Virus record (IMG/VR): IMGVR_UViG_3300017753_000107
Span: 1-23,821 of that record
Reading direction: 5' to 3' (one strand)
From: a virus
Length of the DNA stretch: 23,821 nucleotides
Under the pieces are notes generated by a model. The model had not been told where the DNA came from and did not search any database. It saw nothing but the letters and a program-made list of their open reading frames with translations. The position numbers and the translations under genes were made by a program. Shown piece after piece: positions 7,073-16,529 of this stretch. Every line of letters starts with the position of its first letter. The first letter of the stretch is position 1.

Positions 7073-8803
7073 TTATTTAGTTGCTTGGAAAGTTGTTGAT
7101 TTTGTTAATATTCCTCCTTGTTTTAAATAATATTCTAAATTGTTTTTTATGTCTCCATGTAAATGTTCTGATATTAAAGCTATTCCTAAAGTTCCAATTC
7201 CTTGAAATAATTCTGTAGGTTTATCTATGTTTATTATAAGTGTATGATCTTTATCTAAAAATGAAAGTTCATAAGCTGCTGAACCAGAATAATTTAATAC
7301 ACGTGGATTTTCATTTCCATTCCAATAAACTCGTCTTGTATGACCTAATTTTACTCCACCAGAATCAGTTGCACGATCAAACAAAACAAAATTATCTCTA
7401 GTATTAACTGGAGGAGCTCCTATAGGGGTAAAAGGTGGTGTTCCTTTTAATTGTAAAATTGGATGTCTTGGAGTATTATGTCCCATAAATCCTCCTGGAT
7501 TATTATTTGCATCAAAACTATCTAAACCTGATGTACCTGTTCCATCTGCACAACTACTTTCATCATTTAATGCAACTTCACCAAGACTTCCATATCCTTT
7601 ATCTACCTCAAATGTACCCATACTTCTTTCATCATTAAAACCAGAAGCAAAATCTAAGGTTCCTTTATTTATTGTTAAATGTAATTCTGTAGTTTCAAAG
7701 TTTTTATTTAAAAAACCTAAAGTGTCATTTATTATAAATCTACTTGCTGAAAAGAAAGCACCTTGATATCCTGTATTAAGTGAAGGAAATGAATTACTTC
7801 CTGTATAATATAATTTTGTAAATTTATTTGTTTCTATTGTAGCTCCTGTATAATTTGGAGAAAAATCTCTTTCAACCATATAACTATCAGCTGCTAATCC
7901 ATCTGTTAATGGTACTTCAGGGGCTCCAACACATCCAGGGGGAGTGGTAAGATTTGCAGGATCACTAGTTTTAATACCAAATCTAAATGATAATCTTGGA
8001 GTGTCTAAAGCTACTATATTATTAAATGATGGTGAATTTACTAGGCCAAAGTTTAAACTTGTATTATCAGTACAAATTCCCCCATCTTCCATGTCTGATT
8101 GATCAAATAATTCTAAAGGACGCGGATGACTTTGAGCTGAAGCAGAAAAGGGAAAAACACTAGATCCAGTAAAATGATTTAATTTATAATCAAAATATTT
8201 AAAAGTACTTAATAACCATCCTTTATTCATTCTAACACTATAACTTCCTGCTTCTAAGTCTGATTGAATAGATTCATCTAATACTTTAATATTAAGTTTA
8301 GTTCCTGTTGGAAAATCTTGGGTTATAAATCTATGAAAACTATCATATGGTTCTGTTTCTCTGTCTATGACTTTAACTGTTCTGTCTTCTTTATTAACTA
8401 TTAATATTTTATTAATACCAACATATGAATGACCTTCTAATGTAGCATATCTTTTAGGATTTTCTGCTCCTCCTACAACAGTATTTGCTATATAAATGGC
8501 TGTTGTTTCTTTATTAATTACAGGATTTAAACCATAAGTTATGTCTCCTCCCCATACACTTTCAGTACTACTAGAAGGTATAAATTGAGCTAAATAATCA
8601 TTACTTGAAGTATTTATTTGATCAATAAAAGGATCAATTCCATTATATTCATTTATTTTTCTACCTGTTAATTTACAACCTGCCCATCTTGGGTTTTTCC
8701 AATGTGCTTGATGTACCAAGGCATCATCAAATTCAGCTACAAAAAAATTACCTGCTCCTTGTCCTAAAGCTTCATTTAAACTTTGTGAATATATTGGTGC
8801 CAT
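7073..8803 (-). CDS. Virion structural protein, baseplate/fibre region (unknown role)
   Basis: A 576-residue protein I cannot assign to a named T4 gene. The N-terminus (MAPIYSQSLNEALGQ, then FDDALVHQAHWKNPRWAGCKLTG) and a middle ILIVNKEDRTVKVIDRE segment look conserved among marine T4-like phage structural proteins. There is no signal peptide, transmembrane segment or enzymatic motif. It is rich in Asn, Ser, Thr, Gly and Phe, and predicted mostly beta. The C-terminal region HTLIINIDKPTELFQGIGTL (about 530-549) precedes a helical tail. It follows the 1394-residue gp7/gpI-like baseplate gene by 6 bases and precedes the fibre group, so a peripheral baseplate or fibre-attachment role is plausible. 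The leader AAATTAAATAATAAAGTATG has no Shine-Dalgarno. Confidence 0.6.
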   Translation of the reverse strand: MAPIYSQSLNEALGQGAGNFFVAEFDDALVHQAHWKNPRWAGCKLTGRKINEYNGIDPFIDQINTSSNDYLAQFIPSSSTESVWGGDITYGLNPVINKETTAIYIANTVVGGAENPKRYATLEGHSYVGINKILIVNKEDRTVKVIDRETEPYDSFHRFITQDFPTGTKLNIKVLDESIQSDLEAGSYSVRMNKGWLLSTFKYFDYKLNHFTGSSVFPFSASAQSHPRPLELFDQSDMEDGGICTDNTSLNFGLVNSPSFNNIVALDTPRLSFRFGIKTSDPANLTTPPGCVGAPEVPLTDGLAADSYMVERDFSPNYTGATIETNKFTKLYYTGSNSFPSLNTGYQGAFFSASRFIINDTLGFLNKNFETTELHLTINKGTLDFASGFNDERSMGTFEVDKGYGSLGEVALNDESSCADGTGTSGLDSFDANNNPGGFMGHNTPRHPILQLKGTPPFTPIGAPPVNTRDNFVLFDRATDSGGVKLGHTRRVYWNGNENPRVLNYSGSAAYELSFLDKDHTLIINIDKPTELFQGIGTLGIALISEHLHGDIKNNLEYYLKQGGILTKSTTFQATK

Positions 8804-8809
8804 ACTTTA

Positions 8810-11800
8810 TTATTTAATTTTATAATAATTTCCAAATTTATAATAAATACTGGATTTTCTTCCTTTTACAACATTTCCTAATATTTCACTTGATGTATAA
8901 GGTTTATATTTAACAGGTTCACCTGATCTTTTAGCTTCTTGAGTAGTTGTAATTGTAATAGTTGCTTGACTTGCTCCTCCTGTTAATGTTGCATTAGTAA
9001 TAAAAATTTTCAAATTATCCAAACTACTACCATTACTTAATATCCCTGTTATTTCAAGATCATTACCATTAACTATACAATCTGCTATGACTCCAAAGGT
9101 TTTTAATTCAGTGGCAATTAAATTCATAGTATTATTATGACTACTTGCAAAAGTTATTGTAGATATAGAATCACCATTTACCGTACAACTAAATTGATTA
9201 CCTGTTACTAACACTCCACTAAATGATATTGTCATAAGTTGAGCCTTAGGTCTTGAATCAAAAGGGTTTATAGGAGCTTGAGCTGCTTGTTGAGGTTCAT
9301 CTAAAATATAACTATTTACATCAATAGTAGTATTAGTTCCTTGTTCTACTCTATGAGATCTGTTGTTTATTACTTCAAGACTTCCTGTTGAAAGATCTTT
9401 TCTAAAATTATTTGTAGTAGCAACATTTCCTCCCCCTACAGTTGTTCTATTTTGAGAACCATTTGGTGGTATTCTATCATACTTAGGTCCCATAAAAGAA
9501 TATATTTCATCTGCGGCTTCTCCTTTTACATCAGCATGTATTGTATTATAAGAACCAGATATCATTGTTTGACCATCATCTATAACTGGTAATTCTCTTG
9601 CAAATTTAGTTCTTTCTAAATAATGTGGTTCAATTAAAAGACCTGTTTTTAAATTGGCTTTCATTGGAACCCATTGTTCTATTAATTTAAATAATGTGTG
9701 ATCTATATATTGTATTGTTTTAATATAATCCCAATAATTAAATCTATTAGGTACTCTTTTAAAATAATCATCTCTTAAATGTTTTAAATCTGTATAAAGA
9801 GAGGCTGTTTGGGCTGAAGGTAAAGGGGATCCTATAAAATCATCTAATCTAAAAGCCCCCATATTATAAATTATATGTTCATTTATTTCTGTTTGTGGTG
9901 AGAAAAATACTCCTAAATCTTCAAAATCTTGTGGTTGTCTGTCTAATACAGATACTTCAGATCTTCTTGTAGTAGATAAAATATCATCATCTATAGAACC
10001 TTCATCCATTCTAACTTTTTCACTTGTCATTGAAATACCAACTGTGTCTGGAGTAGGTAAATGATGAACTTCTAATACTTCTTCATATTTCATACCTGAT
10101 ATATTAGTTGAAATACTAGCTGTTGGTATATAATGTATATTAAAATTAGGATGAGAACTTGAACTGTCTATTGTTTGATCTGTTTCACAAACTAAATTAC
10201 TACCTAAAGGAGCTCTAAAAATTAATTCATCATACGCTGAGGATGTAGTGTTACCTGCATATATAAAAGGATCTAAGGCTTGTATTTTTAATGTTTTTGG
10301 GTTTAAAATATCTGTGCTAGCTGATGCAAAATAATATCTTACTTCTTGAAGAGATCCTGTGTATGTTAAAGTATTTATTAAACTATAATATGTAGAACTA
10401 TTTTTTTCAATACCACAAAAATAAGCAAATGTTGCTCCTTCAGAAAAAGCAGCTATATTATCATTTCCCCAACCAAATCTTGCTACTCCACTAGATAATC
10501 CTTCTAAATCAAAACTAGAAGTGTGGTATGTTACACTTTTTAAATGATTTGATTGATAAGCTCCAAATTTAAGTGTACCTTCATAATAATTATCAACAAA
10601 TCCATCGTAGGTTTTAGAAGTATCTACTTCTCTTCCCATAAAAATATTCCAAAAATCTCCATTGTATATAGGAAAATTATTAGTTGAAGATAATAAAGAA
10701 CTACCTGTGTATAAATCTAATTTACCGTATTGAATAGAATCTCCTGATGAAGATATATCATTTCCTATATAAGGGGTTAAAACTAAATGGGTATCATATT
10801 GTGGTCTACTTAGATTTTGGCCTGATCCTGATAAAGAAAATAAATGATATTGATTATTTGATCTTGTAGGTTTAATTCTAAAAGTTACTGTTTTTGCATT
10901 TTGATCATCTTTAGCAGTAGTAGTTCTTTCTGCTGTAAAAGAAGAAGACCATGCTGTTTTTAAGAAATAACCATTTTCACTTGAACTTCCATGTAATGCT
11001 AATGAAGATTTATCATAACTAAAACACTTATATTTTGTTTTGTCTTTTACAGGTCCTCCATATTCTTTAACATTTAAAACAGTTGAAGGTACTCCATAAC
11101 AACTCATTAGGGCTCTTAAACCTCTTTCTGTTCCTTTAGTTTTTAACAAATAAGGTGCATTATGGTATAATCTTTTCCAAATTTCTTTTGTTATATCTCC
11201 TTTAGGAATAGATTTAGTAGAAGTTGTAACTAATGATTGAGATACTGGAGTATCATAATATAAACTTCCTGTGGTTCCTTCTCCTAAAATATATTCTATT
11301 AAATTAGCATTTTCAAATTGATCAAATGTTTCTAAACCTAAACTTTTTAATGTAAAATAAACTAAATCTTTTGATACCCCTTTTTTATGGTGAGTATCAT
11401 TTATTTCTGTTGTGTGTTTTATATGAGTCCATATATGATCAAAATGATGTCCTATCATATGAGTAAAAGTTTTATAAAAACTATTATCTTCATTATCTAC
11501 AATATGTTTAGGTACTAAATTTATTAATCCATATTCGTTTCCAAAATCAAATAAAGAAGCAGATAATAATTGTCCTCCATAATAAGAATTATTACTATTT
11601 TCACTTCCTAACCAAGTTAAAGCTTCAGAAGATGTTACTGAATAAAGAAGAGATCCTGTGTTTGTACTGGTATGTTTAGGCCAAGTAAATATATTGGATC
11701 CTGTTTCATAATATAAAAATTGTTCATATCCATCTAATCCTTTTATTAACTTTTCTTTTTTACTATTAATTAATTCTTTATTATTTAAAGCTACTTGAGG

Positions 11801-12994
11801 AATAATACTTGTAATACTTTCTATTTCTCCTATTTGTCTATCATATAATTCTATTAAACCTAATTTATATTCAAAGTTTTTTAAACGATCAAATGCACTA
11901 CCAAAATGAACAAAATTTTCAAAATGATAAGGTACATCTATAGTTTCTGTGCTTGAAGATACAGGTCTTATATGATCATAATTTATTTGTGGTACTTCTT
12001 TATTTTCTAATTGGTTTAGAAGATGTTGATATGATGAAGTTACACTATAATTTAATAATTCATTATAATTTTTATAATTAGAGGGCATTGAATTATTTTC
12101 TCTAACATTTATTTTAAAATTAGGTCCTTGTAAAGGAATAACATCTGCATCATTTACAAATTCAGGTTCTCCTAAATCAACTGTTACAGTTATAGGATCT
12201 ATAATTAATTCTGATATTTTAAATGTTGATTTAGTTGTTATTGAGGGTGATAAAGGTTCTAATAATTTTATTAATAATTCATGTTTATTAGGATTTTTAT
12301 TTAATAAAACATTTATTCCTATAAAATTTAAATCATTTCCAAAATTTAAAATAATATCTTTAAAATAAGAAGATGTTTCAATTTCTGATATAAAAAGATT
12401 AATTGATTTATCAAATGAATTATTTTCTATATTTGGAATAATAGCTCTAATTTCTCTACGAGAAGGTGAAATTTCTTTAATATTAAATACATTATCTCCT
12501 TTTTTAAATATTTTATTTCTTTGAATATTTAATTTAATCTTATATTTACCTGCTATATAAGATCTATCATTTAATATAGCAATAGGATCTATTTGAAATG
12601 TAGGGGATACTTCTGGTTTTTCTCCTACAGAAGGTGATTTTGATTCTACTGCAGTTACCCATACCATTTGATACCCTGTATTAAACCAATAACCATCTGT
12701 TGATTTATTAGGTCCTGGGCTATATACTCTTTCTCCTGCTCCTTTTGCTTCTGGATTTACTATTGGAGGTTCTTTTCCTGTTGGAATTAAAGGAGTTGAA
12801 ATAATTTCATCTTCTATTTCATTTAAAAAATATTCTGTAAAATTATCCTCTGAATATAAAAGATTATTATTAAGATCATATATATGTAATTCTACTGTGT
12901 CTTCATTTCTTCCAAAAGTTTTTGAAATTACTTTAGAAGTAACAGAATCTAGTTTAAATATTTGTTCTGAAGATATGTCTGTAATTGTAGCCAT
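8810..12994 (-). CDS. Giant baseplate protein, tail protein I / gp7-like core with LamG insertion
   Basis: A 1394-residue virion protein. Residues 601-648 (KEIWKRLYHNAPYLLKTKGTER.., then LRALMSCYGVP and VKEYGG) are a strongly conserved block in marine T4-like phages. Its 'KGT..gLr.l...g.p.....E' pattern resembles phage P2 tail protein I, the counterpart of T4 gp7. Residues 350-570 are helical with aromatic-rich stretches. Residues about 660-890 look like a LamG/concanavalin beta-sandwich (VTFRIKPT, FGWGNDN, TLTYTGSLQEVRYYFAS). Residues 1070-1130 (LRDDYFKRVPNRFNYWDYIK..) are conserved baseplate-type sequence. Residues about 1250-1352 form a small beta domain often seen as an add-on in phage structural proteins. 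The order gp25-gp6-...-this gene matches P2 W-J-I. The start shares one base with the preceding stop (TAATG). Wedge role is inferred. Confidence 0.7.
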   Translation of the reverse strand: MATITDISSEQIFKLDSVTSKVISKTFGRNEDTVELHIYDLNNNLLYSEDNFTEYFLNEIEDEIISTPLIPTGKEPPIVNPEAKGAGERVYSPGPNKSTDGYWFNTGYQMVWVTAVESKSPSVGEKPEVSPTFQIDPIAILNDRSYIAGKYKIKLNIQRNKIFKKGDNVFNIKEISPSRREIRAIIPNIENNSFDKSINLFISEIETSSYFKDIILNFGNDLNFIGINVLLNKNPNKHELLIKLLEPLSPSITTKSTFKISELIIDPITVTVDLGEPEFVNDADVIPLQGPNFKINVRENNSMPSNYKNYNELLNYSVTSSYQHLLNQLENKEVPQINYDHIRPVSSSTETIDVPYHFENFVHFGSAFDRLKNFEYKLGLIELYDRQIGEIESITSIIPQVALNNKELINSKKEKLIKGLDGYEQFLYYETGSNIFTWPKHTSTNTGSLLYSVTSSEALTWLGSENSNNSYYGGQLLSASLFDFGNEYGLINLVPKHIVDNEDNSFYKTFTHMIGHHFDHIWTHIKHTTEINDTHHKKGVSKDLVYFTLKSLGLETFDQFENANLIEYILGEGTTGSLYYDTPVSQSLVTTSTKSIPKGDITKEIWKRLYHNAPYLLKTKGTERGLRALMSCYGVPSTVLNVKEYGGPVKDKTKYKCFSYDKSSLALHGSSSENGYFLKTAWSSSFTAERTTTAKDDQNAKTVTFRIKPTRSNNQYHLFSLSGSGQNLSRPQYDTHLVLTPYIGNDISSSGDSIQYGKLDLYTGSSLLSSTNNFPIYNGDFWNIFMGREVDTSKTYDGFVDNYYEGTLKFGAYQSNHLKSVTYHTSSFDLEGLSSGVARFGWGNDNIAAFSEGATFAYFCGIEKNSSTYYSLINTLTYTGSLQEVRYYFASASTDILNPKTLKIQALDPFIYAGNTTSSAYDELIFRAPLGSNLVCETDQTIDSSSSHPNFNIHYIPTASISTNISGMKYEEVLEVHHLPTPDTVGISMTSEKVRMDEGSIDDDILSTTRRSEVSVLDRQPQDFEDLGVFFSPQTEINEHIIYNMGAFRLDDFIGSPLPSAQTASLYTDLKHLRDDYFKRVPNRFNYWDYIKTIQYIDHTLFKLIEQWVPMKANLKTGLLIEPHYLERTKFARELPVIDDGQTMISGSYNTIHADVKGEAADEIYSFMGPKYDRIPPNGSQNRTTVGGGNVATTNNFRKDLSTGSLEVINNRSHRVEQGTNTTIDVNSYILDEPQQAAQAPINPFDSRPKAQLMTISFSGVLVTGNQFSCTVNGDSISTITFASSHNNTMNLIATELKTFGVIADCIVNGNDLEITGILSNGSSLDNLKIFITNATLTGGASQATITITTTQEAKRSGEPVKYKPYTSSEILGNVVKGRKSSIYYKFGNYYKIK

Positions 12995-13587
12995 TATGTT
13001 AAAGGATTTTCTTCTAGATCATCAAATTGTCTATCGTCAAATCTATTTATTGTCATTAAATCTATATTTAAATCTTCTGTTTCATTAATAGGAGGACCTA
13101 CTAATATACCTCCTATACAAGTTTGAGATACTAAGATTACAAATTCTACAGTAGGTACTCCTTTTTTACCTGCTCTTCTTTTTATTAATTCTAAAGCACC
13201 ATTACTATTTATTTCTCTTCTTCTTCCTGAATGCATATAATATTGATTTCCATCATTTTCTAAAACTGTTCCATTTTTAAAAAAAGGGTGTTCATTTTCT
13301 ATAGACCATATATCATCTTCTATTTGTTGTATTTGTACTCGTAATTCTTCTATGTCTGCTTCTTTAGGGTTTATAGGATAACCAGCATATTTTATACTTT
13401 CTTGCATTATATTAAAATGAGAATGTTTTTTTCCTTCTTTTATTATATCATAAAATAATAAATCATACATATTAAATAAATCATTTATTGTATGTTTTTT
13501 AGGAGCAAATTCTATAAATTCTTCATCTAAGTTTTCATGAGCTTTTGTTAACCCATAAATAGTTTTAGTTAATTTTAGTGTTTCCAT
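12994..13587 (-). CDS. Baseplate-region protein, paralogous to N-terminal domain of the 593-residue neighbour
   Basis: A 197-residue protein of unknown function. Residues about 27-140 align with residues about 76-200 of the preceding gene product: INDLFNMYDLLFYDIIKEGKKSH-like (here KKHSH), then a QESIKY helix, EHPFFKNGTVL (99-109), and a closing helix with IKRRAGKKG. The pattern 'lF..Y.dLFYdI.K.G..SH..li..S..Y...EhpfF.NGT' is familiar from marine T4-like phages next to baseplate genes. The C-terminus (150-197) is a hydrophobic beta stretch (CIGGILVGPPI) followed by an acidic tail. The ATG lies 2 bases after the stop of the 593-residue gene, and its own stop overlaps the ATG of the giant baseplate gene, so the three genes are probably co-translated. 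Likely a small wedge or connector subunit; this is inference. Confidence 0.6.
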   Translation of the reverse strand: METLKLTKTIYGLTKAHENLDEEFIEFAPKKHTINDLFNMYDLLFYDIIKEGKKHSHFNIMQESIKYAGYPINPKEADIEELRVQIQQIEDDIWSIENEHPFFKNGTVLENDGNQYYMHSGRRREINSNGALELIKRRAGKKGVPTVEFVILVSQTCIGGILVGPPINETEDLNIDLMTINRFDDRQFDDLEENPLT

Positions 13588-13588
13588 A

Positions 13589-15370
13589 TTATATTAAACC
13601 AAATTCATCCCAATATTCTTGTGGTATATAATACCCATTTTCATCTCGAGGAAATTTACGAGCTTCTGAAAAACTATAAGCTCCACCATAATTGGGTTTA
13701 TAAAAATTATTTTGAACCTCATTATGTGATAAGCTATATATATAAATTACTCTACCATCTGATAAAGGACCATGACCATTATAATCTTTATTTAAAATTA
13801 CATAATAATATCTATCTCTATAAAATCCTGTTCTGTTCCATTTTCCTAAATATTGATAATAAAGTCCCGTTAATGATGAGTAGTATATTCTTGAATAATT
13901 ATCTTTACTATTATATCCTCCTCCTTTTCTTATAGTAGGCCCTATATTTTCACATCCATCACAATTTTTAGCTTTTGACCAATCATAATTTCCATTATAA
14001 AATGCATTTTTAGGATCACTTAGTACTTGTTTCCATATTTTTTGGTCATTAGAATTAAGTCCTGATTCCTCTCGTATTTTTCCATTGACACTTCCATATC
14101 GTCTTTGATCACCATAACCTAATGTTTTATACATTTGAGTACCATAATCACTATAAAATGGTTCTATATAAGCAGGCAAAGTATCTACAGAAACAGAAGT
14201 ATCAAAAGGTATATTTACATATTTAGTAGGTGTACCTTCAGGAGTTTTATAATCAAACCTCATATATCCCTTCATATCAAATATACCATCTTCTTCTCCA
14301 AGAAGTTGTTGTTGAAGAATATTAGAATTAAGACCTAAAGTTGAATCAGTTATATCAAAATCAGGATTATCTTTTCTAAAATAGGCTTCTATAGTATCAC
14401 CAGGACTAAATCCTCGAGATGTGTGTCTAGTACCATTAAGTACCCAGTATCTTACATAACATGCATCTCTATAATCATGAGTTGCTGAATAATTTTCTGG
14501 TTTAACTTGATTTGGATCATTAGGATCATCATATCCTTCTAAACAAGTTATTTCTGCTCTATAATAATCTAATATATCAGATAATGATATATCTATTTCT
14601 CTATCGGGACCAGGAGGTTTATTAAGATCACTATCATCATTTATATCTGCTCCCGTAGGTATATAATTTAAATCATTTACATGTAATAATTCTGTTATAT
14701 CTAGATCTTTATCTCCTAAAAGTTCTTGTTTATCAACATCATAAAACATATTAGTAAACCCTGCTGCTTTTTTAGCTACTTTAAATGCATCATAACTTTT
14801 AAATTCTCTTTTCATTCCTTCATTCATAACCCACATAGGAAGACCTTGAGGAACTCCTTCTACTATTTCTGTATTTGCTCCATGTGTACGTAAAAAAGTG
14901 CCATTTGGGTAAAATAAATGTTCTTTAGGTTCTGGATTTTCTTTTAAATTAAATTCTTCGTCTTTTTTTTCTAATAATTCTAATAATCTTTCTAATTTTA
15001 TCTCTAAAGGATCACTATAATTATTTACGTATTCTTGACTTTGTTCAATAAGAGAATGATGTGATTTTTCTCCTTTTTTTGGGATATTATAAAATAAATC
15101 TTTATAAACTTCAAAAAATTTAGGAATTGTATAATTAGGATTAGATTTTATAAGTTCAGAAAAAGAAGTATTCATAAAATCTGAGGATTTTTTGTTATTA
15201 TAAACTTTTTTTTCTAAATTAATTATAGCTTTTTTATTTTTAATTTTTGATTTTTGAAGGGCCCTTTTTATTTTAGATAATTTATCATTTTTTAATAATG
15301 TTTTAGAAAATAATTTAGGTGAATTATCTTTAAATTTAGATTTTTGAATATTTTGAAATTTTTTTTTCAT
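13589..15370 (-). CDS. Baseplate-region structural protein with Lys-rich N-terminal extension
   Basis: A 593-residue protein of unknown function. Residues 1-65 are extremely Lys-rich and low in complexity. Residues about 76-200 hold the domain shared with the next gene (PKFFEVYKDLFYNIPKKGEKSH, EHLFYPNGTFL, then a KKAAGF helix). Residues about 240-400 are acidic (SDLNKPPGPDREIDISLSD) with an LNGTRHTSRGFSPGDTIEAYF beta segment. The C-terminal 200 residues are Tyr/Gly/Asn-rich (YYSSLTGLYYQYLGKW, FYRDRYYYVIL), an adhesin- or fibre-like composition. A CDGCENIG pair near residue 467 has only two Cys. It starts at 15370, sharing one base with the preceding stop; Met66 (ATG at 15175-15173) is an alternative start just before the conserved domain. 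Neither start has a Shine-Dalgarno. Confidence 0.6.
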   Translation of the reverse strand: MKKKFQNIQKSKFKDNSPKLFSKTLLKNDKLSKIKRALQKSKIKNKKAIINLEKKVYNNKKSSDFMNTSFSELIKSNPNYTIPKFFEVYKDLFYNIPKKGEKSHHSLIEQSQEYVNNYSDPLEIKLERLLELLEKKDEEFNLKENPEPKEHLFYPNGTFLRTHGANTEIVEGVPQGLPMWVMNEGMKREFKSYDAFKVAKKAAGFTNMFYDVDKQELLGDKDLDITELLHVNDLNYIPTGADINDDSDLNKPPGPDREIDISLSDILDYYRAEITCLEGYDDPNDPNQVKPENYSATHDYRDACYVRYWVLNGTRHTSRGFSPGDTIEAYFRKDNPDFDITDSTLGLNSNILQQQLLGEEDGIFDMKGYMRFDYKTPEGTPTKYVNIPFDTSVSVDTLPAYIEPFYSDYGTQMYKTLGYGDQRRYGSVNGKIREESGLNSNDQKIWKQVLSDPKNAFYNGNYDWSKAKNCDGCENIGPTIRKGGGYNSKDNYSRIYYSSLTGLYYQYLGKWNRTGFYRDRYYYVILNKDYNGHGPLSDGRVIYIYSLSHNEVQNNFYKPNYGGAYSFSEARKFPRDENGYYIPQEYWDEFGLI

Positions 15371-16527
15371 TATCTAACTACTTTAAAATGATAATCATTA
15401 TCATATATAGTAGTACCATCATTATTTTTATGTTTAAATAAAATACGATAATATCTTTCTGGTTGTAAACCATTCATATATAATTTAAAATACATCCCTT
15501 TATCATCAGCACTCATTTTTGTAAAATCATCATCAAAAGGAATAACTTCTTCTTCAGTGTAAGCATCTCTTACACTATAAAAAGATGATGTTGTAAAATA
15601 TCCTACGTTTAAATAATTTGATGTTGTTGAGAATGTTCTATTTGGATATTTATCTCTAACATGAATTCTAAGAAGAGCTTCATCATTTTGATTAAATTCT
15701 TGTTTATTTTTATATAAAGTTACATTTAAACTTCCACTTTTTTTAGATGTAGATTGTTTAGTATGTACACTATCATCCCATTTAAAACATAATTTTGGGG
15801 GATAAATTGTATGAGTGTCAACTGAAAAATATTGCATTTCACCAAAACTACTTGATGTATTTTCTTCTACTGAATCTGGATGTTTTATAATAAATCCATT
15901 ATTATCTACACCTGTTGGGTAAGTATCTCCTGCAAATAAACTTGCTGAATGTTTTTGAACTAAACAAGTTACATCTAAATCTATATCTAAACTTGCATTA
16001 TTTAAAAATTGCTGAGTTGCAGTAAAACAACTACCAGTATACCATTCTCCCCCTCCTTTTTCTAATCCACTTCCTGTTCCAACAGATCCTGTTGATCCAG
16101 GTGCAAAACTTGCTGTTCTCCATTGTGTTTGAGTTGTATTATTATCTCTATAAATCCAAGTTGCTCCATTTGAACTTGTAGGTAAATTTGAATATCTACC
16201 TGATCCTTCATGCCATGATTGAGAAACAAGAAAAGTTTGTATATTAAGTATAGATGTTATATTTTTTTGTTCTGTTGCAAATAGTTGGAGATTTGTTTTT
16301 GTTATTCCATCATTAAATTTAGAAGAACCAATTGTGTTTGAAATTACTGATTTAATTTCTTCATTTTTAAACTTAATAAGAATTCTTGAAGGATAATGTA
16401 ATTGATTAGTACTTCCTCTTTCTTGTACAAGTTCTAAAATTTCATCTCCCCCTGTATTCATTGAAGTTCTATCAGGGTGACTATATAATGTTGTGTCTAT
16501 TTCTGGAAATATTGAGTAGTATGCCAT
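15370..16527 (-). CDS. DNRLRE-like beta-sandwich structural protein
   Basis: A 385-residue virion protein. The N-terminal about 220 residues follow a DNRLRE-type pattern: YSIFPEIDTTLYSHPDRTSMN (4-24), a PSRILIKF strand (46-53), a strand with LQLFATE, then SQSWHEGSGRYSNLP and GATWIYRD (about 102-127), and a final strand DIDLDVTCLV. In known families this is a jelly-roll module of surface proteins. The C-terminal part (about 260-385) looks like a fibronectin/Ig-type beta region ending in YYRILFKHKNNDGTTIYDNDY. Relatives that begin with a similar 'YxIFPExDxTxYSHP' occur next to gp6-like genes in marine T4-like phages. It is the gene right after gp6 (2-base gap), so it is probably a baseplate component. 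The DNRLRE assignment is pattern-based and moderately sure. Confidence 0.6.
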   Translation of the reverse strand: MAYYSIFPEIDTTLYSHPDRTSMNTGGDEILELVQERGSTNQLHYPSRILIKFKNEEIKSVISNTIGSSKFNDGITKTNLQLFATEQKNITSILNIQTFLVSQSWHEGSGRYSNLPTSSNGATWIYRDNNTTQTQWRTASFAPGSTGSVGTGSGLEKGGGEWYTGSCFTATQQFLNNASLDIDLDVTCLVQKHSASLFAGDTYPTGVDNNGFIIKHPDSVEENTSSSFGEMQYFSVDTHTIYPPKLCFKWDDSVHTKQSTSKKSGSLNVTLYKNKQEFNQNDEALLRIHVRDKYPNRTFSTTSNYLNVGYFTTSSFYSVRDAYTEEEVIPFDDDFTKMSADDKGMYFKLYMNGLQPERYYRILFKHKNNDGTTIYDNDYHFKVVR

Positions 16528-16529
16528 TT

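Noticed and set aside
1006-12994. Equal length (1394 residues) of the two giant proteins as a sign of duplication
   Set aside because: Their sequences and domains differ throughout; the equal length is a coincidence.
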